Shown here: positions 26,970-37,100 of the stretch, piece after piece
How the letters are laid out: the number at the start of each line of letters is the position of its first letter
Position numbering within the stretch: the stretch's first letter is position 1
Assembly: GCA_947476275.1 (NCBI GenBank)
Contig: CANJPQ010000007.1
Coordinates: 62,001 to 126,000, forward strand
Origin: Fidelibacterota bacterium
GTDB lineage: Bacteria; Pseudomonadota; Alphaproteobacteria; Rhodospirillales; Rhodospirillaceae
Reading direction: 5' to 3'
DNA length: 64,000 nt
Position numbers and translations under genes: made by a program
The notes under the pieces: generated by a model
Databases searched by the model: none
What the model saw: the letters and a program-made list of their open reading frames with translations, nothing else
Told to the model about the DNA's origin: nothing

Positions 26970-27914
26970 CTACACGGTGCGATAGGCGAACGAACTCCGC
27001 ACGCGGTCGAGGATGTAGTCGCCGGCCTGCACCGGCGCATGCGCGCCCCGCGCCCCAAAGCTCGCCGGATCGACAACGGCGCGATAGTTCGGGTCGAAGA
27101 AGGTGGCGATGGAATACCGGTCGCGGCCGGAGCGATTGGTCACCCGGTGCAGGTTCGACACATAGCGTCCACCACTCCAGCGCTCCAACAGATCGCCTAC
27201 ATTGATGATCAACGTGCCGGGCACTGGCGTCGCACTGATCCATGCGCCATCGCGGGTCTGGATCTCCAGGCCGCCGCTGTCGTCCTGCCAGAGCAGCGTC
27301 ACGCAGCCATAGTCCGTATGGGCGGCACCGCCGAACTGATCGGCTGGCGCGTCGCCCGGATGCTGCGGATAGTGGATCACATTCATGCGCTGCAGGGGTT
27401 TGGTATACTTGTCGATGAAGAAGTCGGGCTGCTGACCGAGACTGATCGCAAACGCGCTGAGTAGGTCCGCACCGCACCTGGCCATGGCGGCGAAATAGGC
27501 GGAAAAGGCGTCGTGGAATTCCGGCAAATCCTGAGGCCAGACATTGGGCCCGCGCAAGGCTTCGCCGGCAACGACGTCGGGATCGTCCGCGGCAAGTTCG
27601 AGCCCGACGACGTAGGATTCTTTCCAGTCTGACCGCGTCGCGTTCTTCATGAACGCATCGCCGATGCCGATATAGCCGCGGTGATCTACCGCGTCCGCCT
27701 TGTGTTTCACCGCGTCGGGCAGGGCAAAGAAAGTCTTGGCGGCGACGACGGCGCGCTGAATGACGGGCTCCAGCATGCCGTGGTTGGCGATGTAGAAGAA
27801 GCCGGTCGTGGTACAGGCGCCGGCGATTTCAGCGGCGACGCGCTGCATGGCAGCGTCGTCCCGCGCGGCGACGCCGGCCATATCGATCACCGGCAAGGCG
27901 CGCGCAGTCGCCAT
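26970..27914 (-). CDS. 2-oxoglutarate/Fe(II)-dependent dioxygenase (isopenicillin-N-synthase-like)
   Basis: A 314-residue enzyme with the N-terminal DIOX_N pattern (LPVIDMAGV... TGFFYIANHG) and the double-stranded beta-helix core. The iron facial triad is His199, Asp201 (AAHTDYG) and His256 (SNLHRV); Arg266 and Ser268 (RYSIAT) bind 2-oxoglutarate. Members hydroxylate or desaturate small molecules; the substrate is not evident. It starts 3 bp after the FMN glutamate-synthase-like gene, so they are one operon. No strong ribosome site precedes the ATG, which fits coupling to the upstream gene. Confidence 0.92.
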   Translation of the reverse strand: MATARALPVIDMAGVAARDDAAMQRVAAEIAGACTTTGFFYIANHGMLEPVIQRAVVAAKTFFALPDAVKHKADAVDHRGYIGIGDAFMKNATRSDWKESYVVGLELAADDPDVVAGEALRGPNVWPQDLPEFHDAFSAYFAAMARCGADLLSAFAISLGQQPDFFIDKYTKPLQRMNVIHYPQHPGDAPADQFGGAAHTDYGCVTLLWQDDSGGLEIQTRDGAWISATPVPGTLIINVGDLLERWSGGRYVSNLHRVTNRSGRDRYSIATFFDPNYRAVVDPASFGARGAHAPVQAGDYILDRVRSSFAYRTV

Positions 27915-27917
27915 CGG

Positions 27918-29531
27918 CTATACAGCGGCGGTGAAGGTCTCGGCGCGCGCCATGGCCCAGGCCTGCTTAAAGCGCGGATCTTCCGTGCCGTTGATCAGTT
28001 CGCCGGGCTGCAGGAAGCGAGCGACTTCTGCGTAGGTCATGACTTGGTTTGCCGACACGCGTTTGGAGAAGTGGTGCGGCCGCAATTGGCCGGGGTGATC
28101 GAGCCCGGCTGAGGCTACGACTTCGCTCAGGGCCTTCACGGTCGACTTGTGGAACAGATACACGCGTTCGGCTTTGTCCGGCACGAAGATCGCACGCTGG
28201 CGCAAGGCGTCTTGCGTGGCGACGCCGGTCGGGCAGCGATCGGTGTGGCAGCTTTGCGACTGGATGCAGCCCAACGCGAACATGAATCCGCGCGCGGCAT
28301 TGCACCAATCCGCGCCCAGCGCCATGGCGCGGGCCATGTCGAAGGCGGACGTGATCTTACCGCTCGCGCCGATGCGGATCTGGCCACGCTTGCCGATGCC
28401 CACGAGAGCGTTGTGGACGTACATCAGGCCGTCCCGCAGGGGCGTGCCGATATGATCAGTGAACTCCAGGGGCGCCGCACCGGTGCCGCCTTCCGAGCCG
28501 TCGACAACAATGAAATCCGGAAGGATGTCGGTTGCCAGCATGGCCTTGCAGATCGCCAAGAACTCCCACGGATGACCGATGCACAGCTTGAATCCGACCG
28601 GCTTGCCGCCACTGTAGCGGCGCAAGAGCGAGATGAAGTGCATCATCTCGATCGGGGTCGAGAAGGCGGAATGGCTGGCGGGAGAGATGCAGTCCTGCCC
28701 CTCCGGCACGCCGCGTGCGGCGGAGATCTCTGCCGAGACTTTCGCCGCCGGCAACACGCCGCCGTGTCCTGGTTTCGCGCCCTGCGACAGTTTGATCTCG
28801 ATCATCTTGACGGCCGGCTCGGTCGCGTTGGCGGCGAAGCGCTCTGCATCGAACTCGCCGGCCTCGTTGCGGCAGCCAAAATAGCCGCTGCCTATTTCCC
28901 AGATGATATCGCCGCCGCCTTCGCGGTGATACTTGCTGATGCCGCCTTCACCGGTGTCGTGGGCGAAGTTGCCCTTCTTCGCGCCGCCGTTCAGGGCGCG
29001 GATGGCGTTGGCGCTGAGCGAGCCGAAGCTCATCGCCGAAATGTTGAGCACCGAGGCCGAGTAGGGCTTGGTGCATTGCGGTCCGCCGATGGGGATACGG
29101 AAAGGTTCTTTCGCCGGTTCCTTCGGCACCATCGAATGGTGCAACCACTCGTACGAGGGGTTGTAAACGTCAAGCTGCGTACCGAACGGGCGTTTGTCGA
29201 GTTGGCCCTTGGCGCGCTGGTAGACGATTGAGCGCTTGTTGCGGCTGAAGGGCGTGCCGTCGGTCTCGCTTTCGAGGAAATATTGGCGAATCTCCGGCCG
29301 AACGCTCTCGAGGAGGAACCGCACGTGGGCTGAGATCGGGTAGTTCCGCAAAATCGAGTGACGTCGCTGGGTGACGTCGTAGAACCCGACAATTGTCAGG
29401 GCGACCGCGATCGGCAACGGGATCAGAAACAGGGGGCTCCAGAACGCAAGCGCGATACACGCCACTGAAGCGGCGACCGCGACCGTGAAAATGATGAATC
29501 GGGCCGAAAAAAACAAACGCACCAAGCTCAT
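27918..29531 (-). CDS. FMN-binding glutamate-synthase-like protein, membrane-anchored
   Basis: A 537-residue protein with two N-terminal hydrophobic segments (about residues 10-50), then the GltS FMN/alpha-domain. Visible signatures are LNISAMSFGSLSANAI, KPGHGGVLPA, DFIVVDGSEGGTGAAP, and the iron-sulfur cysteines CIQSQSCHTDRCPTGVA. It lacks the glutaminase domain, so it is not classical glutamate synthase; stand-alone members of this group have no settled function, although relatives act in N-methylglutamate pathways. I chose the ATG at 29531 because a G-rich ribosome site lies just upstream. It heads an operon with the dioxygenase gene. Confidence 0.87.
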   Translation of the reverse strand: MSLVRLFFSARFIIFTVAVAASVACIALAFWSPLFLIPLPIAVALTIVGFYDVTQRRHSILRNYPISAHVRFLLESVRPEIRQYFLESETDGTPFSRNKRSIVYQRAKGQLDKRPFGTQLDVYNPSYEWLHHSMVPKEPAKEPFRIPIGGPQCTKPYSASVLNISAMSFGSLSANAIRALNGGAKKGNFAHDTGEGGISKYHREGGGDIIWEIGSGYFGCRNEAGEFDAERFAANATEPAVKMIEIKLSQGAKPGHGGVLPAAKVSAEISAARGVPEGQDCISPASHSAFSTPIEMMHFISLLRRYSGGKPVGFKLCIGHPWEFLAICKAMLATDILPDFIVVDGSEGGTGAAPLEFTDHIGTPLRDGLMYVHNALVGIGKRGQIRIGASGKITSAFDMARAMALGADWCNAARGFMFALGCIQSQSCHTDRCPTGVATQDALRQRAIFVPDKAERVYLFHKSTVKALSEVVASAGLDHPGQLRPHHFSKRVSANQVMTYAEVARFLQPGELINGTEDPRFKQAWAMARAETFTAAV

Positions 29532-29541
29532 GCGTAACCCC

Positions 29542-29598
29542 CCGGTTCCTCTGAGCATTTTATGCCGGCAGCATAGCCGGTCCTACGAAGAACCGGTT
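29542..29598. promoter_or_regulatory. Concentric inverted repeats in a divergent promoter region
   Basis: An outer pair CCGGTTC (29542-29548) and GAACCGG (29590-29596) and an inner pair TATGC/GCATA (29561-29575) share nearly the same centre (about 29568). The right arm is also part of the 8-bp palindrome AACCGGTT. The left arm lies just upstream of the minus-strand gene's start and the right arm just upstream of the plus-strand TPR gene's start. Confidence 0.4.
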
Positions 29599-29612
29599 AA
29601 AGTATAAGGATA

Positions 29613-30239
29613 ATGCTTAATATTCTTCGTCTCTTCATAGGCTTCGCAGCGATCCTGGCGGTTGGGCCACTCGCCGCGGCGGACACCGTGGGCGGGATCG
29701 CGGCGGCTTGGGCTGCCGTCAAGTTTGGGCCTGCGGATGCGCCCAATCGGCGCCAAGCGGCCGAGGCCATCGAACGCGACGCTGCGGCCTCGCTCGCCCA
29801 ACAAGACACGCCGGCCGCGCGGGTATGGCTGGCCAATGCGCTGTGCCTGACGGCCGAGATACTCCACTCTACAAAGTCCCTGGCGAAGGTGCGTGAAGCG
29901 CGCGAAGTTCTGCTGGCGGCGGAGCAGGTTAGCCCTGAAAATCCGGCGGTTCTTGTGCTGCTCGGCTCGCTCTACTACGAGGTGCCCGGGTGGCCCATCG
30001 GATTCGGGGATCGCAAGAAGGCACGAGCCTATCTGTCCCGGGCGCTCGCCGCGGACCCGGCGGGGCGCGACACGAACTACTTCATGGGCGATTTCATGAT
30101 CGCGACTGGACATCCCCTGGAGGCAATAGCGTACCTTGAGAAGGCTCTTGCTGCGCCGCAGCAGGACGACCCGATCGACCGGGGGCGGCGGGCGGAGATA
30201 ACAGCTGACCTAGCGAAAGCGAAGACCAAGACGCGCTAA
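29613..30239 (+). CDS. Secreted TPR-repeat protein
   Basis: A 208-residue protein with a signal peptide (about residues 1-22, cleaved after LAAA) and helical TPR-like repeats over residues 45-205: REAREVLLAAEQVSPENPAVLVLLGSLY, KKARAYLSRALAADP, and ALEAIAYLEKALAAP-type helices. TPRs mediate protein contacts; periplasmic ones act as scaffolds. It is followed 19 bp later by an MFS transporter gene on the same strand. The short AAGGATA before the ATG is a close but usable ribosome site. No enzyme domain is visible. Confidence 0.78.
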   Translation: MLNILRLFIGFAAILAVGPLAAADTVGGIAAAWAAVKFGPADAPNRRQAAEAIERDAAASLAQQDTPAARVWLANALCLTAEILHSTKSLAKVREAREVLLAAEQVSPENPAVLVLLGSLYYEVPGWPIGFGDRKKARAYLSRALAADPAGRDTNYFMGDFMIATGHPLEAIAYLEKALAAPQQDDPIDRGRRAEITADLAKAKTKTR

Positions 30240-30258
30240 GCTGGGTTGAGGGGGTCCC

Positions 30259-31479
30259 ATGGACGAGACGCATGAGTTACGCCGCGGGTGGGGGCTCATT
30301 CTCGCGTCCCTGGTGGGGGTGGCGTTCGGCATCGCTGCGTATCCGCTTTATTCTCTGGGCCCGTTCTTCGCGCCGCTACAGGCGGAATTCGGATGGTCGC
30401 GGCAGGATATCTCGACCGTCCTGCTTATTCTCATGGTGCCCGTGGTCGCGATGAGCCCCGTGGTCGGATGGGGTTCGGACCGCTTCGGCCCGGTGCGGCT
30501 TATCATCATTTCCCAAGTCGCCTTCGGCGGCGGTCTCATCGCGCTCGGCGCACTGACGCAAGGTCTGACGAGTTTTTATGTGATTTGGTTTCTCACCGGT
30601 TTCGGCGCGGTGGGCACACTGGCGATCACGTTCAACAAGATCCTGAGCGCAAACTTCACGCGCCATCGCGGCTTTGCGCTTGGCCTCGCCCTGGCCGGAA
30701 GCGGGCTGGGGGGTGCGGTCGCATCCAACTACGCGAGTCTGCTGGTGGACCTCTACGGTTGGCGTGTGGCCTACGCGGGGCTTGGCTTGGGGCCTCTGTT
30801 ACTCGGCCTGCCGGCAACCCTGATTTTTCTGCGCCGCGCGGGCAGCGCCGCTGCAATTGAGGCGCAGCGTCGCGACGAGATCGGCGCGACCGTGCGTGAG
30901 GCATTATCGTCCTATCGGTTCTGGTTCATGGCGATGACCCTGGTCCTTGGGTCCGGGGCCTCGACAGGCTTCCTTGCCAATTTGGTGCCGCTGCTGCTGG
31001 ACAAGGGCTACGACGCAGCCGCAGCGGCCGGTGTCGCGGGAACATTCGGGATTGCGGTCGTGTTGGGGCGGGTCGGATCCGGCTGGTGCCTGGATCGCTT
31101 TTGGGGGCCGGGCGTCGGCTTTGTATTCCTGCTCACATCCGCGTGCGGCGCGTTGCTGTTAGCCTTCGGCAGCTATCCGCCGGTGCTCACAATTCTGTTC
31201 GCCGGCATGATCGGACTGTCGTCCGGCGCCGAGTTCGATCTGTGCGCCTACTTTGTCTCGCGGTACTTCGGCTTGAAGCATTTCGGCAAGATCTATGGGC
31301 TACAGTACATCGCGTTTGCGGCAGGGGGCGGGTTGGCAGCTCCGCTGTTCAGTCGTGTGCGCGATCTCAGCGGTTCATACGTTGCGGCGCTTGTCGCCAG
31401 CGGGATCGCCTTTGGCGTCGGCGCGGTGCTGCTGCTGAGCCTCGGGCGTTATCCGACCGCGGCGAAGCCCGCGACCTAA
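30259..31479 (+). CDS. MFS transporter (monocarboxylate/OFA-like)
   Basis: A 406-residue protein with about 12 hydrophobic helices. It has the EFGWSRQDIST loop typical of monocarboxylate/oxalate-formate-type MFS proteins, the loop motif GWGSDRFGPVRL, and GFALGLALAGSGLGGAV in helix 5. The ribosome site GAGGGGG precedes the ATG. The substrate is unknown but is likely a small organic anion for this subfamily. Its stop overlaps that of the convergent phosphatase gene by 4 bp. It follows the TPR protein gene closely and may share its promoter. Confidence 0.88.
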   Translation: MDETHELRRGWGLILASLVGVAFGIAAYPLYSLGPFFAPLQAEFGWSRQDISTVLLILMVPVVAMSPVVGWGSDRFGPVRLIIISQVAFGGGLIALGALTQGLTSFYVIWFLTGFGAVGTLAITFNKILSANFTRHRGFALGLALAGSGLGGAVASNYASLLVDLYGWRVAYAGLGLGPLLLGLPATLIFLRRAGSAAAIEAQRRDEIGATVREALSSYRFWFMAMTLVLGSGASTGFLANLVPLLLDKGYDAAAAAGVAGTFGIAVVLGRVGSGWCLDRFWGPGVGFVFLLTSACGALLLAFGSYPPVLTILFAGMIGLSSGAEFDLCAYFVSRYFGLKHFGKIYGLQYIAFAAGGGLAAPLFSRVRDLSGSYVAALVASGIAFGVGAVLLLSLGRYPTAAKPAT

Positions 31480-33323
31480 CGCGGCAGCGGATCGAGGCCG
31501 ACGGTGCGCCCCGGGAAGCCGCCGGCTTCCAGATACCGCACGCCTTGGGCCTCCTGCACGATCATGGTGGTGGCGAGCCCGCCGGCTGGCGGGCCCGTGA
31601 TGACCTTGCGCGTGAAGGCGACATCAACGCCGCCGACCATGGCTTCCGTCAATACGCGGCCGGTAAGCTTGCCAGAGCGCTTCATGTCGAGCCCGAGGAT
31701 CTTCGCGATGGTCATGCTCACGTCGGCATTGCTGGACGGCGCTTTGTTGACGTGACCAGCTTTGAAACTCGGCCCGATCGCCGCCATGAAATTGTGGGTG
31801 TCGGCGCGGCTGAAGCTGCCGTGCATGCCTTGCCCCTGGGTGCTGCTGGAATCGGCAACCTCTGCCGCACAGTGCACGGGGTTGGCGCAGCCGGTCCCGA
31901 AGCTCTTGAAGTTGATCAACATCGCGGGGCGGGTCGTGTGGGAATCCCCCACCAGATTGATGGCGCTCAAGGGTAGCGTGCCGGGGATCTTGCCCAACTC
32001 ATCGGCCACAAAGAGGCCGCTGACGTAGTCCTGAGTCAGCAGGAACTTCACCAGGCGCGGCGCAAGCTTCTTGCGATTGGCTGTGGGCAGATAAAGCAGA
32101 TCTGAGCCGCCATTGGCGACGACGACGATCTCAGGCTTGTCAGCATTCTCACCAATGAGGGCATGACCGCGCTTGGAGAAGCTGCCGGCCACCGGGCGGA
32201 TCGGCGAATTCCCTGCATCCGGATCGACCGCCGGGAGGTCGAATTCACGCGCAATGTCCATCGCGACGAAACCCTGCGGCAGCGAACGATCGACTTCGCC
32301 GCAGCGCACGATTGCCGATGCGCTGGTTTCGCTCTCTTTGGAGATGGTGGAGAACCCGTGATCCGCCGAGACGATAATGTCGGTCGTGCTCTCCAGACCG
32401 AGCGCGCGCACTTTCGCGCGAATCAAACGCAAGGCCTCGTCGGCATTGCGCACGCCGGCGCGGGGCGTGGGACCGTTGATGCCGGGAACGAGGCGGCCCG
32501 GGCTGTCGCCGTGATTGTGCTGGGTGCCGTCCGGATCGCGCGACCAGAAAACGAGGAAGAACGGCTTGTTCGCGGCCTTGAAGCGCGGCAGGACCACGTC
32601 TGTGGTCACTTTGGCGAACCACTCCTGCTGCAGCAGGTTTGCCGCCATCGTGCCCGGTGCGTCGCAGTTCCCGCCGCCTTGACGACGGATCGGCGCGCGG
32701 GCCGGCAGGCCTGTGACCTTTTCGATCGCTGCTTCGATATCCGGTTGCAGCACGACGCCCGGCGCTCGGCCGTCCTCCAAGGGTTCGCCCTGGCCGGTGA
32801 AATCGTCGATGATGATGGTCTTGCCGCTGTCGAAATCTTCGATCGACTGCAAGGCGGCGGGACCATGCTTACCGATGGCTGCGGTCTGCAGCCCGGCACG
32901 GCGCGCTGCGGCGATCACGGTTTCCTCTGAAATCAAACCGCCATGGCTATGGTAGAGTTCGTTGATCTCACGCAGCGCGGGGTCGAACTCGAGGAACGGC
33001 GTCACGCTCCTCTGGTGGGATTCGAGCAACAACGGCTCGGGCGTGAGCAGCGTGTTGCCGAAGATGCCGGTATCGCCGACATGATGGCCGGTCGCGAAGG
33101 CGGACGCGTTTACCATCGTGAACGTGGGAAAGATCGAGAACGAATTGGCGAAGTTCACGCCCTTGGCGCGGATATCGTTCATCGTCGGTGCGTCGATCTC
33201 GTCGACGACGCTCGGGCGCAATCCATCCGCCACAAACAGGATCACATTCCGGTCGGCCGCCTCGGCCGCACCGCTCAGCAGCACCATCACCAAAGCCAGG
33301 ACGCGCACGGCAGTCTCCCTCAT
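31476..33323 (-). CDS. Secreted alkaline-phosphatase-superfamily enzyme (phosphodiesterase/pyrophosphatase type)
   Basis: A 615-residue protein with a signal peptide (about residues 1-22, cleaved near AEAA). Metal and catalytic segments are in order: NVILFVADGLRP (metal Asp), SIFPTFTMVNASAFATGHH (probable Thr nucleophile), FWSRDPDGTQHNHGD (Asp and His), IIVSADHGFS (Asp-His) and GSFSRADTHNFMAAIGP (His). This set is the type I phosphodiesterase/nucleotide pyrophosphatase arrangement, with two zinc ions. It should act on phosphate esters in the periplasm. I chose ATG 33323 because it starts the signal peptide; further upstream codons are poor. Confidence 0.88.
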   Translation of the reverse strand: MRETAVRVLALVMVLLSGAAEAADRNVILFVADGLRPSVVDEIDAPTMNDIRAKGVNFANSFSIFPTFTMVNASAFATGHHVGDTGIFGNTLLTPEPLLLESHQRSVTPFLEFDPALREINELYHSHGGLISEETVIAAARRAGLQTAAIGKHGPAALQSIEDFDSGKTIIIDDFTGQGEPLEDGRAPGVVLQPDIEAAIEKVTGLPARAPIRRQGGGNCDAPGTMAANLLQQEWFAKVTTDVVLPRFKAANKPFFLVFWSRDPDGTQHNHGDSPGRLVPGINGPTPRAGVRNADEALRLIRAKVRALGLESTTDIIVSADHGFSTISKESETSASAIVRCGEVDRSLPQGFVAMDIAREFDLPAVDPDAGNSPIRPVAGSFSKRGHALIGENADKPEIVVVANGGSDLLYLPTANRKKLAPRLVKFLLTQDYVSGLFVADELGKIPGTLPLSAINLVGDSHTTRPAMLINFKSFGTGCANPVHCAAEVADSSSTQGQGMHGSFSRADTHNFMAAIGPSFKAGHVNKAPSSNADVSMTIAKILGLDMKRSGKLTGRVLTEAMVGGVDVAFTRKVITGPPAGGLATTMIVQEAQGVRYLEAGGFPGRTVGLDPLPR

Positions 33324-33392
33324 CGTTCGACCCTGACCACACCCGTCCGACGGCCCGGCGTCAATGGGTCGCACGCCACTGCAACAAAACTG

Positions 33393-34028
33393 TCAGCCCT
33401 TCTTGCTCTCACTATATCGGCTGAGAAGGGCCTCGAAACTTCGGTGGAGCGCATCGGCGATCTCCGGGCGACCTTCGAGGCGGCTCAGCAACAGGGCCGC
33501 AGCTTCCAAGGTTGAGATGGCATCGGTGCGCGCTTCGCGGCGCAGCTTGCCGTAGCGCGAGGGCCTGGTCGGCCCCAGGATAATCCGCTGGGTTTTCAGG
33601 AGCCACGCATTGCGCCACCACAGCGCCTTGGCTTGAGCCCAACTTCCGTCGAGCAGGATAATGCCTTCCAAGTCCTTCAGGCGGGCATCGCTGTCGGGCA
33701 GCGCGTTGCCCTTCCGGCTCAAGGCCACGATATCCTTGCCCGGGGCAACTTCGGCAGCTTTGGCGGATCCCAGATAGAGCGTGGCCCATTTTTTCGGATC
33801 GGCCGGGCGACCCAGCGCCTTGGCGAGGCTGGGCCAGGACAGGCCCACACGCACCGCCGCATTTCTCAAATGTGTCACGGTAAGGCGGGCGGTACCCAGC
33901 TCGACGTCCTGTTCCTGGGGGTGCTGCAGGATGAGCAGGCCGATCCGGTTATCGATCGGTGATATTTCCGCGCACTGGCACAGCGGCGGCGGCTTTTGGC
34001 AGGTCGGACACGGGGATAGCTGATTCAT
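33393..34028 (-). CDS. DTW-domain protein, probable tRNA-uridine aminocarboxypropyltransferase (TapT/YfiP-like)
   Basis: A 211-residue protein. A zinc-type cluster CPTCQKPPPLCQC lies at residues 7-19, and the DTW-type core follows: LLILQHPQE, LLDGSWAQAKALW (the eponymous D-x-[ST]-W block) and REARTDAISTLEAAALLL. DTW proteins use SAM to add an aminocarboxypropyl group to uridine in tRNA (acp3U), as shown for E. coli TapT. The start at MNQLSPCP puts the Cys cluster at the N-terminus as usual. It is divergent from the hybrid histidine kinase gene across about 135 bp. Confidence 0.85.
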   Translation of the reverse strand: MNQLSPCPTCQKPPPLCQCAEISPIDNRIGLLILQHPQEQDVELGTARLTVTHLRNAAVRVGLSWPSLAKALGRPADPKKWATLYLGSAKAAEVAPGKDIVALSRKGNALPDSDARLKDLEGIILLDGSWAQAKALWWRNAWLLKTQRIILGPTRPSRYGKLRREARTDAISTLEAAALLLSRLEGRPEIADALHRSFEALLSRYSESKKG

Positions 34029-34162
34029 GGCCTGGGCATAGGTCAACCGGAGCGGAAGCGCAATTGCGGTGGTTCCTGCGTGGCTAAACCGGTGCTTTTC
34101 CAGGGTGAACTCGAGGCCCATCCCGCTAGACTGGCGGCCGTATTGCGTCGAAGGCGCTTTTC

Positions 34163-37100
34163 ATGGCCCTTGAGCCGATTGCGACGGCGGGACTTTTCGC
34201 GGCGTGTCTTGGGCTGGCGGCGGTATTCCTCTGGATCCGCGAACGGCGCAAGCTTGAGCGCGCCTATGCGCGTCTTGCTGCTGACTTTGCCGAAACCGAA
34301 GAGGTCGCGCTGACCGGCCACTGGGCTGACGACCCGCGCCGCCGCATGACGCACTGGTCGCCGGGCGTGTATCGCATCTTCGGTCTGGATGCGAAGAAGT
34401 ACCGACCCAACTGGACTGACACCCTTGCTCTCGTCGTCGCCGAGCATCGCGACATCCTTTCGCAGGAGATACGTGCTCTACAGCAGTCTGGCGGCCACGG
34501 CTATATCGAGGCGCGCATTCATCGCAGCGATGGCGATCTGCGCGATGTCGTGATCACGGCGCGCTGCAAGACAGACTCCCGCGGCAACTACACCGGCATG
34601 GCGGGCGTCATCAGCGATGTGACCGAACTCAAGGCAGCTGAGCGGGCGATCGCAGATCGGGAAGAGCAATTGCAGCGCGCGGTTTCCGCGGCGCGCGCCG
34701 CCATGTGGGATTGGGATCTGGACACCAACGCGGTCTCCATCTCCTCGCGCTTCGGCGAGATGGTGGGCCTGCCGACCGATCCCTGGACGCACAGCGGCGA
34801 CCTTGTCGAGCGCCTGCTGAATCCCCTCGACCGTCCGCGGCTGCAGAACGCCTTGCGGGATCATATCAACGGTGGGGTTCCGTTCGAGATCGAGTTCCGC
34901 TTGCGCCACACCGAAGGGCACGACATCTGGGTGCAGAGCCGTGGCCGGGCGGTCGCATTCCGCAATGGCACGCCGAAGCGCATGGTCGGCTCGATGGTGG
35001 ACGTCACCCAGCGCCGCGAGATGGATGCCGCTTTGGCGCAAAAGCAGCAGACCCTGGAGCTGGCTGTCGCGGCTTCGCAAGCCGGCTATCTCGAATATCG
35101 CTACGACACCGGCATCTGCACATGGTCGAATCGCTTGCGCGACATTTTGGGCGTGCCTGCCGACTTTCCGGCGAACAACGACTATCTCGCGCAGCAGGTC
35201 TACAGCGACGACCTGCCGGACTACCTCCTCGCCCTTGAGCAATTCGGCCGCACGGGCGAACCGCTCGACATCGAGGCGCGCGTGCGTCACGCCGATGGTC
35301 ACTATGTGTGGCTACACATGCGTGCGGTGTTTCAGGTGGATTCCACAGGCCGGAGGGTCAGCAGCATAGGTTTCGTGCTCGACGTCTCCAGCCGCCGCGA
35401 AGCCCAGCGCGCGCTGGCCGACAGCGAGCGAAAGTTCCGCAATCTGGTGGAAGGCTCGATCCAGGGTGTCGTGATCCACCACCGCTATCGACCGCTATTC
35501 TGCAACGCGGCTTATGCGCGCATGCTCGGGTACGAAACCCCAACCGAGGTGTTGGCTCTCGGTTCGCTCAAGCGTCACTTCTCCCCTGAATATCTGGAGG
35601 TCGCGGACGACGTCTGGGACCGCGCCATAACCGGGGAGCTCGATGGGCGGTTCTTCCGGCGCAGGATCATCAACCGCGCCGGCAAGGAGATGTGGTGGGA
35701 CCACGTCGGCCGCATGATCCACTGGGAAGGCGAGCCGGCGTGGCAGACGGCGGTGGTCGACGTGACCGAACAGAAGCGCATCGAAGACGAGTTGCGCGCC
35801 AGCGAGGAACGCTTCCGCCTGCTCGCGGACAATGCGACCGATGTCATCACGTTCTACGATGAACTTGGAAATGTGCAGTATATGTCGCCCTCCGTCTGGC
35901 GCCTGACCGGCTACACGGTGGAAGAGAGCATAGGGCGTTCGCCGTTCGAGATCGTACATCCGGCGGATCTCGCGCAGCTCAAAGCCCAGCGGCAACTCAA
36001 CGGCCCGGGCGGCCCGCAAGGCGGTACCGCGGTTTGGCGTCTGCGTCACAAAGAAGGCCATTGGGTCTGGATGGAATCGCGCGCCTCCGTGATCCCGCGC
36101 GAAGACGGGCACTTCGGCATCGTTGCCGCCGCGCGCGACGTCACCGAACGCGTTCTGCGCGAGAAAGAGCTGCAAGCAACCCGTGACCGGCTTCAGGAAC
36201 AAGCGGACCAACTCGCAGCCCTTGCGCAGACTTTAGAGGACGAGCGGGAGAGGGCCGAGCGCGCGAACACCGCTAAGTCTCAATTCCTCGCAATGATGAG
36301 CCATGAATTGCGTACGCCGATGACCGGGGTTATCGGCATGGCGGACTTGTTGATGATCAGCGGCCTGTCCGGCGAACAGGAAGGGCTTACCAAGCTGCTG
36401 TTAAGGTCGGCGCGGGGACTCCTCGATTTACTCAATGATTTGCTCGATTTTTCCAAGATCGAGACGGACCAGCTTGAGATCGACTCAATTCCGTTCTCGG
36501 TCAGCGAGGTCGTGCGGGAAGTCGGGGAGCTTTATGCCACCACGCTGGCCGACAAGGGGCTCACGTTCACCACCGAGATCGCGCCGGATGTGCAGGATGC
36601 GGTGCGCGGTGATCCCAAGCGCCTGCGTCAGGTTCTCGGCAACCTCGTGAACAATGCCGCGAAGTTTACGTCGTCTGGCGGGATCGCCGTTTCGGTCGGG
36701 CTCAAGGCGGCCGCCGCCGACGAGATGGAGTTGCGCTTTGCGGTCGAGGATACCGGCATCGGTATCGCGGCGTCCGACGCGAGCCGCCTGTTCCGCCCTT
36801 TTGTTCAGGCGGACCTTTCAACTTCGCGCCAATACGGCGGCAGCGGCCTCGGCCTTGCGATTTGCAAGCGCCTCGTGGTCGCGATGGGCGGCGACATCAC
36901 GCTGGAGAGCGAGCCGGGGCAGGGATCTATATTCCGGTTTACGGTAAAGGTATCGGCTGCCGAGGGCGCGGCTGTCCCCACGGAGTCCACCGTGCCGCCG
37001 ACGCTTGCCACGGGCCGTATTCTCGACATTCTGATCGCCGACGACAATGAAACCACGCGCTATCTGCTCAGCGCGATGCTGGGTCGCCTTGGGCATCGCA

